NCBI GenBank assembly: GCA_036936605.1
Contig: JAUPFV010000005.1
Span: forward strand, 63,570,742-63,634,741
DNA: 64,000 bases
DNA from: Limnanthes douglasii subsp. nivea
Taxonomy: Eukaryota > Streptophyta > Magnoliopsida > Brassicales > Limnanthaceae
Direction: 5' to 3'
The stretch's first letter is position 1; every line of letters starts with the position of its first letter. Under the pieces are notes generated by a model. That model searched no databases. It was not told where the DNA came from and saw only the letters and a list, made by a program, of their open reading frames with translations. This document shows positions 32,662-42,602 of this stretch, piece after piece. A program made the position numbers and the translations under genes.

Positions 32662-33017
32662 TGATAAGGGAGAATGAAAGATCTATGAAAAATGAGGGAG
32701 TTTATTTTATAAAGAAAGATTATTAGGAGAAATTGTCAATTATGTAATAGAAAAGAACTAATTTATAGCAAACAATAGAGTTGAGGACTGGTCCCGCAAT
32801 TCATGACTTGTTAGACCTTTGGGCCTACTTTTTGTATCAATAAAAGCATCTACCTAGGAAAATGGGTGATTGATTAATGATTAGATTTTCTCTTTCTAGA
32901 ATGTGGAGTTTCTCTCTCTAAAGATACTTACTAAAATAATCAATAATACAAATTAAGTCATTTAAACATTGTTTTACTCGAAAAATCCTTTAAAATACGT
33001 ATAGACTCATCAACCTC
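32662..33017 (+). repeat. 3' LTR of element E plus right target duplication
   Basis: The LTR is 32662-33012, starting TGATAAGGGAGAATGAAAGA and ending GACTCATCA. ACCTC at 33013-33017 is the right target-site duplication. Confidence 0.95.
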
Positions 33018-34130
33018 GTCATTATAATGATTATAACTATTTATAGGATATAGCCTTATCATCTACTTCATTAGCCCAAACATAATCCAGACAAATAAAC
33101 ATGAAAATGGTAACTCGAAGCTAAACCTAACTTTTATAAATTTGAATTTGCTCTAATCATAACCATATATATGACATATGGTCTTCGTGTGCTTCATAAC
33201 ATTCATATAATCACTATTTTAAGGGGATTTATTTCTTCATGATTTAACTTACATAATCGAGAAATTTAAAGAGACTTGATTCTCTCCCAATTTCATATAT
33301 AAACTCGAGCAACTTAAAAGGCATTTATTCCCTCTCGATGTTTATAACGGGCTCGGGGAAATTAAATAAAATCAATTCTTTTCAAATCTTGAATATGGTT
33401 TCATGCAACATAAATGACCTTCTTTCTCTGCCAGTCATGCATACTGGCTCGGAAAAATCTAGGGTTTCACTTCCTTTTCGATCTTTTTTTACAGGCTCAT
33501 AAAACTCCTAATACGCTGGTATGATACCCTTTCCTACTTATTAATTTCGTTTTTTTTTAACATTACTTCTACTAACTTTACCTTGAAGTACCAGGGGCTA
33601 CCCCCTAAGAAAAAATTTAACAACAAATTATTTTTGAACTGAAAAAACGTACTAATAACTCTAACATGATACTATATGTTTTCATACTCTTTCTTTCCCC
33701 TTTGGAAAGATCAAGATGATTTTTTCTCAAGGGATGTATTGTACGACGAATCGTTTTTAACGAGCAAATTATAGTGTCAATAGCAAAATGAAGCTCTCTA
33801 GATCCGACACAATTTGGCTAAAAAGACTGTGGCCAACAAACGACGATAACAACACACGACGAATATCCGCTCAAGTCACTAATTAATCAACTAAAAAAAT
33901 GAAAATCAATAGATTAAAGTCTCATTTGAGCCATAAAAACTTGGTAAACTACAAAGTTTGAGGCATAATTATTCATCAAAACTTTTAACCCACGAATACT
34001 CGTCAGAAAGGAAACAAGACCTTGCCCAAATTAGGGAGGAGTAATCAAAAAAGAAAATAGACCATACAGACTCTATGATTTCATTGTAGAATTTATCATT
34101 TATATGTTGTTTATTCACAACTTATTTTAT
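33018..34130. other. No gene; probable continuation of element D LTR/flank
   Basis: AT-rich sequence without protein-like frames. Repeated GGCTCG/TGGCTCGG words occur at 33350-33500. The duplication of E links it to 22484, so it was contiguous with the D leader/LTR region before E inserted. I could not identify an LTR terminus. Confidence 0.45.
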
Positions 34131-34386
34131 TACTCCATCTGTTTCATAATGTTTGACGTTTTAGAGGAGATTTTGTTGCACCATATTAATTGTCGCTCTC
34201 TTTTCTATCAAGGTAGCATTGATTACGTCTGTTTTACTTCCCATAAATAAGATTTTTAATTGACTGCAAAAACTTTTCATTCCACCAATCAAAATTTATT
34301 TTTGTTTATTTTTTCAAAACAATTATTGTTTTTCTTAATATCAGTAAAACAACATTAGACGTTCTTTTTTGTAAAAGAAGGGAGTA
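34131..34386. mobile_element. Stowaway-like MITE (Tc1/mariner type)
   Basis: The body 34133-34384 is flanked by TA on both sides. The left end is CTCCATCTGTTTCATAATGT and the right end, reverse complemented, is CTCCCTTCTTTTACAAAAAA. Shared CTCC(C/A)T ends plus inner GACGTT/AACGTC match the Stowaway consensus start CTCCCTCCGT. At 252 bp with no coding capacity it fits the class. It lies about 70 bp left of the hAT element. Confidence 0.85.
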
Positions 34387-34448
34387 TTCATTTTAGTAAT
34401 AAAAATGGCTTCATACTAAAAATTTAGTGTTTTTCTTTTAAATTTTCG

Positions 34449-34456
34449 GTTGTATG
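34449..34456. repeat. 8-bp target-site duplication, left copy (GTTGTATG), hAT
   Basis: GTTGTATG directly precedes the TIR and is repeated at 40347-40354. Eight base pairs is the hAT-specific length. Confidence 0.97.
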
Positions 34457-34615
34457 TAGAGGTGGCAAATGGTTCTGGAACCACGGTTCAAAGCTAACAA
34501 CCTGCTTAAGAACTGGCGGTTTACCTGCGAAACTGGCCCATTAGGACTGCAAACTGGCAGGACCGCAACCCGGCAGGACTGCAACCCGGCAGGACTGCGA
34601 AACCACAGTTTATTT
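34457..34615. repeat. Left TIR and subterminal repeats, hAT
   Basis: The TIR is followed by GAAACTGGCCCATTAGGACT then three units of GGCAGGACYGCAACCC (34556-34600). The block matches 40188-40300 in the same orientation, i.e. as direct repeats rather than inverted ones. Confidence 0.85.
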
Positions 34616-35168
34616 GTAAAAAATCGCGGTTTATTGGTAAATATTATAAATGTTTTATTTATTTTATAACCAAAATATTATATTTAAAAAATATTGAGAT
34701 ATTGCATATTATTATAGAATTATTATTACATTTTTGTTAATATTAATTTGTTTTGGTTATTAATATTTTAAGTGTTGTAATTATTATATAGTCCAAAATT
34801 TTAAATATTACTTATGTTATTATCATATTTTGAATATTATTATTATTATGTTTTTAGATATAATACAAAGCAAAACTATATCTTATCATGTTAAAATATT
34901 ACAAATTCTATGGTTATAATTTTAATATTACATTTTGATTACTATTGTGATTTGGTTTTAAATTTTACAAGTGTTTGTTATTATTTTTTAAACCAATATT
35001 AGATCTTATGAAGTTATAAGTATTTCATAATACAGTTGTTGTTATTATAATAAAAGGTAAAGTCATTTTTGGATAATTTAGCCATTCACAGTTTATACTC
35101 TTGCGGGCCAGGAGTTGTACAAATGTTTTCAAATTACAATACAAAATAGCAAAAAACTATTAGAAACA

Positions 35169-37330
35169 TCATTCATCTTCAGCTTCGTCTTCTTCGTAAG
35201 TAAAATCTTCGTCGTCAGCCTCGTCTTCTTCCGCAATTTCTTGTTCAAGTGTATCTTCGTAATCATCCGGATAATCTTCGAAGATGTCGTCTACGTTCAC
35301 TTCGTCTCTAAACTCTATGTCTTGCATCCTTTTATTCGCCGCTGTCCAATCCTTAACTGCCACAAGCACTCCAAGTGCTTTGCCCGTCAATCTTGTTCTA
35401 TTAGTCGTGTATTGCAACCTCGCTTGGCTGAAAGCACACTCACTTGCAACTGTAGACATAGGTATAGCATAAATCTCTTTAACAATCCTGCAAAGAATAG
35501 GAAACTCTTCATTTTTGGTACCCCACCATCTTATGATATCTTCAATACCTTGGGTTTGATAATTCGTAAAATCAAACCTAGTGCTCCAATATCTAGACAA
35601 CTCATTATCAGATTGAGCGGTTTCTGTAACATTGTTTCGTAACATTACCAATTGAACATAGTTAGTAGATCTCCCTCTACCCCTATTGTTACTACTCCTT
35701 ACATTAGTAGATGTATTTGATCTATATCTTGCAGCATACTTATCATAGATATTATACAAACAATCATATATACTGATAATATACCCTTCAGGGTCAATTG
35801 GTTCCTTCGGTGGTTTAGCTGTAGAAAACCGTACAGAATTATAAAAACATCTAACTAGCAATTCAAATTTTTATTTTCGTGAAAAAGGATCTAAAAGGCA
35901 AGCAAATGAATAACTATCAGGGATTGGATGAAAATACTTTGTGAACTTATATTCCATTCCGGGCACCATGTCTATGCATACATAATTTGATCTAAATTCA
36001 TGCATATGCATTGCAAGATTAGCAATCGTGAAAAGGGCCAAATGAGCATTAGGTTGATTTTGTGAAGAAAAGGTTAGGGTGTTTTCTTTAAAAAGTCTTA
36101 AAAATATTAACATGTGTGCACAATATTTCCAATGATCTGGTTCAATTGGTGTTTCACGATAAGATGCATTATAAAGCGTCATAATCTCTTCTTTAAAAAC
36201 ATGCGCACGTGCAAGCATTGTGTAAGTAGAATTCCATCTAGTTTCGACATCTAATATAAGTTTCTTATATTTTTTTCCCATTTGAAGTAACAAGTGTTTT
36301 AAAATCTCTTTTTTTAGCAGCGGATGTCGAGCAAAATAGGATCCCATTTTTTATAGGGGTAATATAATCACCCTGAACCTTACGTATTCATTCTTTCACA
36401 ATTAATTGAAGTACGTGGCATAAACATTTGGTGTGAAACAATTTTGGAAAAGGGGGATTGCAATCTTGTATAAGCAATGTTATAGCACTAATATTAGAAG
36501 ATGCATTATCCAACGCAGTAGACATAATCTTGTTTTTAATGCCATAAACATTCATGCATTCAATCATACTCTCCCTAATTATTTGTGCGTTATGCTTCCC
36601 AATTGATTCAAACCATATAATTCTCCTTTGGAGGACCCATTGGGCATCCATCCAATGGAGGGTAACACGTATCATATCTAAATCAGTAAAAGTAGTTATG
36701 TCACTAGTAATCGAAACATTCCATGGCAAAGTCTGCATAGTTTGAATAATCTCTTTTTCTCTTTTTTAAATAATATTTAAAGGCTAACGATCTCAAAGAA
36801 CTACGTGGAATGCGTGTTGCCTGTGGGTTTACCCCAGCTTGCATCCAATTTTTGTATCTCCAAGAATCCCCAAAACTAAATGGTTGTAAACTATCGATTG
36901 CATAAATCATTGTTTCTTCCCTATACGTATCGTGGTTAAACTCAAAAGGAAGACATGTTTGAGGGTTCATGCAAACATTAGTTGGGTTAGGTTTTGTAGG
37001 ATCATATATTGAATGTTTAAATAAATGTTTTACCATAGTGCTAGTGCCCATATTTCTAGCTCCACTTACGTGAAGATAATTTTTTTTGCACACGTTACAA
37101 ATACAATTATAACCATCTTCTGATAGAGTATAGTGTTTCCAAATCCAAGATGTTTTCTTACGAGATCTCGACCCAGCACTAGTACTTCCACCACCACTTT
37201 CGTGGGAGGAGAGTGTGTCAACGTGAGGGAATTCTGTAGAAAATTCATCTATGGTATTGAGATCCACATTAGATGGTGGGTTTATCCCAATAATTCTACG
37301 TTTTGAAGTTATTTTAAAACTAATAACAGT
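35169..37330 (-). pseudogene. hAT transposase (BED zinc finger, RICESLEEPER type)
   Basis: N-terminal BED finger near 37060-37150 (SWIWKHYTLSEDGYNCICNVC...VKHLFKH). The RNase H-like core follows: WNVSITSDITTFTDLD with the first aspartate region, STALDNASSNISAI with the second, LFHTKCLCHVLQLIVKE and LILDVETRWNSTYTML. The C-terminal hATC dimerisation part is at 35640-35360: YWSTRFDFTN, WWGTKNEEFPIL and AIPMSTVASECAFSQARLQY. It ends in a strongly acidic tail. Frameshifts lie near 36740 and 36370 and an in-frame stop near 35868. The start codon is uncertain: sequence before 37330 is repeat-rich and may be a 5' intron (31-bp repeats). It would cut and paste the element. Confidence 0.93.
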
Positions 37331-37368
37331 TTTTTTTAAAATATGCAATAAAATACTAATAATAAAAT

Positions 37369-37460
37369 CTAAATTTAGACTAATAACAAGATAGAACAAC
37401 TAAATTTAGACTAATAACAAGATAGAACAACTAAATTTAGACTAATAACAACTAAGAAAC
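37369..37460. repeat. 31-bp tandem repeat upstream of the transposase exon
   Basis: Units starting at 37369, 37400 and 37431 share CTAAATTTAGACTAATAACA then AGATAGAACAA, the third partial. It lies in the leader or a 5' intron of the minus-strand transposase gene. Confidence 0.9.
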
Positions 37461-37599
37461 AATTTGCGGAAAAACAAAAATCAAACAATTTCGAACGTAG
37501 GAGTAGAATATGTAAAATAAGTAATTATAGTTATCTAGAACTTTTCGAACAAGTAGATAGATTTAGAGAGAAGTAGAGAGTTGTTTGAGAGGTGTGAGT

Positions 37600-38038
37600 A
37601 TTGGTGTTGGGGTCATCTCTATTTATAGGGGAGACCCATAAAAAAACAATAAATCAAAAAAAAATATTCGCCCGGACAGAGAATTCGGACCATCCGAATA
37701 TCGATCCGGATGCCCCGGACTCAACGACTAGTTGACTTCAACTAGCCGTTGGCAATTTAAAGTCGCGGACCATCCGGACGCCTGGCCGGATGGTCCGCAC
37801 GATGACGTCATCATGACGTCATCAAACGACTAGTATGAAAAAAAAACCTATAAATACAACCTACCTCCTACTATATTTTTCACTCCAACTCCACTACAAA
37901 TCTATCCCCTCTTTCCCTCTCCACTACAAATCTATCCCCTCTCTCCCTCTCCACTACAAATCTATCCCCTCTCTCTACTACACTTCTCTAAAAAAAATTA
38001 TATTTTTCAAACTCTATTTAAATTTCAGGTTTCGCTAA
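37600..38038. promoter_or_regulatory. Bidirectional promoter region of the hAT element
   Basis: A minus-strand TATAAATA (plus 37620-37627) and a plus-strand TATAAATA (37849-37856) face away from each other. Between them is a perfect 13-bp inverted repeat, GCGGACCATCCGG (37765-37777) with its complement at 37786-37798. Two palindromes TGACGTCA follow at 37803-37810 and 37814-37821. TGACGTCA is the classical bZIP (CRE/TGA-type) core. The layout indicates divergent transcription of transposase and second gene. Confidence 0.75.
37891..37980 (+). repeat. 30-bp tandem repeat in the 5' leader of the hAT second gene
   Basis: Three units starting 37891, 37921 and 37951 carry CCACTACAAATCTATCCCCT then CTYTCCCTCT. 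They lie between the plus-strand TATA box and the ATG at 38039. Confidence 0.95.
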
Positions 38039-39530
38039 ATGTCTTCGAAAAGACCAAAGCATGCTCGTAAAGGTGGATGTAGTGAAGCAACCTCGAGACA
38101 AGTGAGAGAGATGGCAGATATGTTTTTTGAAGATATGGAGCTAACGGAGAGCGAGAATATCGAACATCGCGGCGAAAGGGAGCTTCGCATCCGTAATCAG
38201 GAAGGAGGTCGAGGTGTAGCAAAATTTTGGTCCGATATGTATCTAGATTATGAGGAACTGATCCAAATAGATGGTATGCAAAAAAAAATCAAACTTATTG
38301 AACCTAATAATGGCCTAGGTTGGATGGCACTAGCTAGATTCAAATGTGATTGGTATATAGAACTAGTGCGAAGGTTTTATGCCACAACAAGATTAATCGA
38401 AAATGATCCAAGAGGTTTAGGAATGCATTGTTTGGTTGATGGTAAAGCCTATAGTTTTTTTGAAACTGATTTCGAAGATCTTTTTTCCGTTCCAACCCAT
38501 GATATGTATACCGGTAATAAATTACCTCCCATTAGTTATCGCCCTACGATCTGGAGTGATGATTGGCCTTTGTCTTACGAAGAAGCAGTAGAGCTTCTTA
38601 CTTGTCCTGGTGCGGAAGCTCCGAAAATTAGCGGTAAATTTCGAGCCATGCGGGGTAATTTGGATGCTAATGGGAAATTAGCTTTGAAATTGGTAAATAG
38701 TATATTTCTTCCCCCTAGTAACAATGATTCAGAGCTTTCATATATTCAAACATTTGTTACTGCTTTTATCGTTCGAAATCAGGGAATAATTAATTTACCT
38801 AGCTTGATGATTTGAAATATGGTTACGAGGTGTGGTACGGATAAACTACCTTATGGGATGATGGTGAGTAAATTGCTTGTTTCGAAAGGAGCTGATGTGA
38901 GTATGTACACTCCGATGAAGGTGAGGCTGACTAGTGCTATAGGTAGAAACTCTTTGCGTTTGCAGGAAATATACTCTTTGGATGGAGAGTTGATTTCGAA
39001 ATTGGAGGCATGGAACCACCATAGACAATACTTGAATCAGATATATACTGCGAACGGTCTTACAAAATCGCCAAATCCACCTACTCAGTATCGAGTTAAC
39101 GCTGAAGCGTCTTTCGATCCAAATGCTAGTGGTTCTTCTGGAGTATCGCCACAACAAAGACGAACCGATCGCGAATTTGCTGAGTTTTCGCATCAGCACC
39201 ATATGGATTATATGCAATTTGCGCATACTCAACAAAAGGAATAGCATGATGATTTTACAAAATGGAAAAATGAATTTCAAAATTGGCAAGGGGGTAAATG
39301 ACCAGCTTAGCCAGATACAGCAGTGGCAAGTAGGGATGAATGATCAACTTGGTCACCTCCAGCAGTGGCATGGTCAATACGAGCAGTGGCATCATGGACA
39401 AGATCAATGGAATGAGCGATTTGCAAACTCTCAAGCCCAACAGTCGGAGTATATGCGACAGATGATGGAGAACATGCATTTGCAAGGTCCACCACCTAAC
39501 AACAACAACAACAACAATGAAGCTCCTTAG
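38039..39530 (+). pseudogene. Second gene of the hAT element, plant-transposon-type protein
   Basis: It starts MSSKRPKHARKGG at 38039. One frame runs to 39244 with a single in-frame TGA at 38813, and after a +1 slip near 39294 it continues to 39530. The central part (GWMALARFKCDWYIELVRRFYATTR; GMHCLVDGKAYSFFETDF; LFSVP) resembles the 'putative plant transposon protein' domain found in many plant proteins of unknown function. The C-terminus is Q/W/H-rich with repeats such as QIQQWQVGMNDQLGHLQQW and ends in a poly-N stretch. No catalytic motif is visible. Its place inside the TIRs and divergent from the transposase suggests an accessory role or captured gene. This copy is inactive. Confidence 0.75.
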
Positions 39531-40084
39531 TTGTTTGCATTTGATTTTCATTATCGTTGTAATGTTTTTCTTTTTTATTTGATTGAACAACTATGTTAGT
39601 TGTTTTGTTTTTATTTTTAATGAATTGTTTGTTTTGCTTCTATTTTTTATTAAATGTTATTTAAATCACTTTCGCTTTCAATTTTTATTTTGTTCTTTAC
39701 AACTTACAAGTAATTTATGTTTATGCATATAAACTTCTAATATTGAATAGTTCGAAAATACAATAAACTATATAATTCATCTAACCATAAACACTTCAAG
39801 CTTGAAAGAATCTAAAGAATCACCTAATAATTTAAAATTAGAATACAATTATATGTCTAATATGTATATATTATTTAATAGGTATATATTATTCAAACGT
39901 ATCAAAATCAAATTACAATTATTTTTTTTAAATGTAATTGATGATTATAAAATTTCGATTAAAATGATAACATATTTAAATTAAAATACATGAAATAGAA
40001 TAATTAACTCGTGTATATGGTATATATCTCAATTATTGAAATTAGATTCAATTAACACTTACATGTTAATTTTAAATAACATTA

Positions 40085-40354
40085 TAAAATATTTTGATAA
40101 ACGGTTCTTAAATGGTTTGGCTGATGGTTTGAACTGATAAACGGTTCTTAAATGGTTCGTGTGATGGTTTGAATTGGCGGTTTAACTGTGAAACTGGCCC
40201 ATTAAGACTGCAAACTGGCAGGACCGCCAGACCACCATAACCGCATAAGGAGCAACCCGGCAGGACCGCAACCCGCCAGGACCGCAACCCGTGGTTCTGA
40301 TTTAAACGGTGCGGGCGATTCGCGGTTCAACCCATTTGACACCCTAGTTGTATG
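40085..40354. repeat. Right subterminal repeats, TIR and target duplication, hAT
   Basis: It includes two copies of AAACGGTTCTTAAATGGTT (40100, 40140), a GAAACTGGCCCATTAAGACT block shared with the left end, and GCAACCCGGCAGGACCGCAA units. The TIR ends ...CATTTGACACCCTA at 40346. GTTGTATG at 40347-40354 is the right 8-bp duplication. Between the second gene and here (39531-40084) there is only AT-rich 3' flank. Confidence 0.92.
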
Positions 40355-40768
40355 TATAGATTATCATTTGTCCTTTTCGTCTTTTCCTTGATAAGTACGA
40401 TACACACTTGTTTGTTGGGATTATACGCATAAAAACATGTTATTAAGATTTTGAGATTCAAAATACTTAGGATTAATATATAAATTCATCATGTTATGAA
40501 AAAGACTGAGGTGAGCCCATATATAACTAAACCGTCTCCCGTGTTCCATATATATAAATATAACATAATAAATTTAAACACCGACTATATTTTTTTTCGA
40601 GATCTTCTGGTATTGGGTTTCGAATGCTGATTGGTTTTTATTATATCAATTAAAAATTATAAATAATATATGTGAGGACAAATGGTATCGCTCCAATCAT
40701 TCACTACAAAAATTAATTTTGTATCGTTAGCCGATAGTGTAGTACCGATCTAAAAGAATATTTTAAAT

Positions 40769-40817
<49 letters not shown>

Positions 40818-40846
40818 TTGAATAGTCGCAAGAGTAACACAAATTC
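40355..40846. other. Intergenic, no gene; (TA)n microsatellite
   Basis: No protein-like frame. A (TA)n run of about 20 units spans 40774-40814. The sequence leads to the LINE target site. Confidence 0.7.
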
Positions 40847-40863
40847 AAATAAACTACCAATTC
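40847..40863. repeat. LINE target-site duplication, left copy
   Basis: AAATAAACTACCAATTC occurs here and again at 47085-47101 after the poly-A tail. The first A residues may overlap the tail, so the certain part is 14-17 bp. Confidence 0.95.
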
Positions 40864-41237
40864 GAATAATATTTAAACATTGTTAATTACCGAACAGCCT
40901 GAACAGGAAAGAGCTTTCGCTTCAAGAATTCATTTCTTCCTCTTTCTTCGCCGTCTCTTCGCCGGAGTTTAGGTCGTCTGTTTTGGTCGTCTCTGGCTTA
41001 ATTCTCTTGCCTTCTCCTTTATATTCATCACCTCTCCTTGTCTCTGGTTCTATCTCTGTTCTTCAGATTTTTGTAGGATCGTTTCGTGTTTAAAGAAGCA
41101 GTCTCCGCTTCGTCTGTTTTGCTCAGGTCTTTCTGGGTTGTTTTCCTCTATTTCTTCAGAGTCTCTTTTCTGTTTGATTAATGGTATTATGATCATTGTT
41201 AGAAAACAGAGGATTTGCATAGTAAATCTTCGCTGAT

Positions 41238-42602
41238 ATGGATCTTTCCAATGAAGAGTTTCCGGCTCTTCGTCCGGTGACCGGTATTCATAATCAGGTG
41301 AGTAAGAAATTCGTTGAGTTGTTCAAGCCGGGTGATAACGCAGAATCTTTAAGACCAGAGTTTATAAACAAAACAGAGCATCACTACTCTGTTCAGTTTA
41401 GTGAGAAGGATAAACAGAGACTGTTAAAGAATTCAAGAACGACGTTAATTGGTAAGTTTAGTACTGGAATTCCGAAGAAGCAGAAGTTAGATGCATTCTT
41501 GGATAATTTGAAATTTCGTGGTTCGTTTTGGTACAAGGTCTGGGATTCTCACCACATCTTCTTCGAGTTCGATTTGAAAGAAGATGTGGCAAAGCTCTGG
41601 TCTCGTAGTATCTGGCGATTCGATGATATGGTGATGTGGGTTCTGAGATAGCGGCAAAATTTCAATAAGGAAATAGAAGATCCGACTGTTTTGTTGTGGG
41701 TCAGATTTGAGCTTTTGCCTGAATGTCTGTTTGATTCATCTTTGATTCATGCTATAGCCTCTGCTATTGGACCTGTGTATAAGGTCGTTGTACCTAATGA
41801 GAATCGTGCGCATGCTAGTGTGTGTTATGCTCACGTTGAAGTGGATATTTCGAAGTCTTTACAAAGGCAAATGTGGATTGGGTTTGGTGTTAACGATGGT
41901 TACTGGGTATCCATTAGCTATAAGAATGTTCCTATGTATTGCTCTAACTGTTATCATATAGGGCATTCTCACTCTGTTTGTAAGAAGGTTAAGGTTCGTG
42001 AGGACTTGGGAAAGAAAGTGGTAAAGGTTGATAGTCAGGATGATGGCAAGAACATAGGTGATATGGTTAATAATATTGTGGTTAGTGAGAAAGCAGAGGA
42101 AAAGGCTCCGTCTGTTGCTATGGAGGTTTCTAAAGAAACTCTTAAGGTGTATAAAAGGAAATTGAAGTCAATTGTTTTGCAAAAAGAATTGGATGATGGA
42201 TTGAATGAAAGCAATAAAGAGGAAACTCATTCTAATGCTCATTTTGATAATATTGAACAACAGAATTCAGTTATTGGTATTCGAGATACAAGTAATGATA
42301 CTAGTAATGATGTTATTGAGGCTTTAAAAAAGATTGAAGAAATTACATATGTTGAGGATGATTCTTATGATACAAATACAATGATTAGTAATAAGGTGAA
42401 GCAATGTGTTTCTCCTGATCCTAATAGGGGTAGTTGCTCTCCTTCTTCAAGGAATTCTCCACAAAATAGCTTCAGTGAGATTATCTCTTCTAGATTGAAA
42501 TCTGCAAGGAAAAGAAGATCAAAGGAAAGGTTAAGAATTAAGTCTCTTGATTTAGGAGACAAAGTATACAAATCTTACTTTGAAAATGATCAGAGTGATT
42601 AA
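41238..42602 (+). pseudogene. LINE ORF1 (DUF4283-type RNA-binding protein with zinc knuckle)
   Basis: It starts MDLSNEEFPALRPV and runs in one frame with a single in-frame TAG at 41649. The N-terminal part (LIGKFSTGIPKKQKLDAFL; GSFWYKVWDSHHIFFEF; KLWSRSIWRFDDMVMWVLR) and TVLLWVRFELLPECLFD match the plant LINE DUF4283 domain. A CCHC knuckle CSNCYHIGHSHSVCKK follows at about residue 240. The C-terminal third is acidic and low complexity. It binds element RNA in the ribonucleoprotein particle. Confidence 0.9.

Larger units (their letters stand above)
22485..33012 (+). mobile_element. Element E: full-length Tat-lineage LTR retrotransposon with antisense gene
   Basis: 10.5 kb bounded by LTRs of 352 and 351 bp (about 88% identical by eye) and the 5-bp duplication ACCTC. 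Plus-strand order: PBS, gag, protease, RT, RNase H (two domains), integrase. A 33-bp tandem array follows, then a minus-strand gene (29220-31919) converging on pol, then PPT and 3' LTR. All genes have stops or frameshifts. It is the complete version of the layout seen rearranged in element B. Confidence 0.95.
34457..40346. mobile_element. Complete hAT transposon carrying two divergent genes
   Basis: 5890 bp with imperfect terminal inverted repeats (left TAGAGGTGGCAAATGGTT; right, reversed, TAGGGTGTCAAATGGGTT) and a perfect 8-bp duplication. A BED/hATC transposase gene lies on minus (about 35169-37330) and a second gene on plus (38039-39530). They are head to head around a 0.6-kb promoter region. 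Both proteins are disrupted, but the ends and duplication are intact, so insertion is not ancient. GC-rich subterminal repeats occur at both ends. Confidence 0.95.

Noticed and set aside
33575..33612. Possible third polypurine tract and LTR start (CTTGAAGTACCAGGGGCTAC)
   Set aside because: It resembles the PPT of B and E, but no TGATAAG-type LTR or paired repeat follows, so it may be chance or an old remnant.
35115..35642. Plus-strand frame of 175 aa inside the hAT element
   Set aside because: It is exactly opposite the hATC domain of the transposase, whose motifs are unambiguous.
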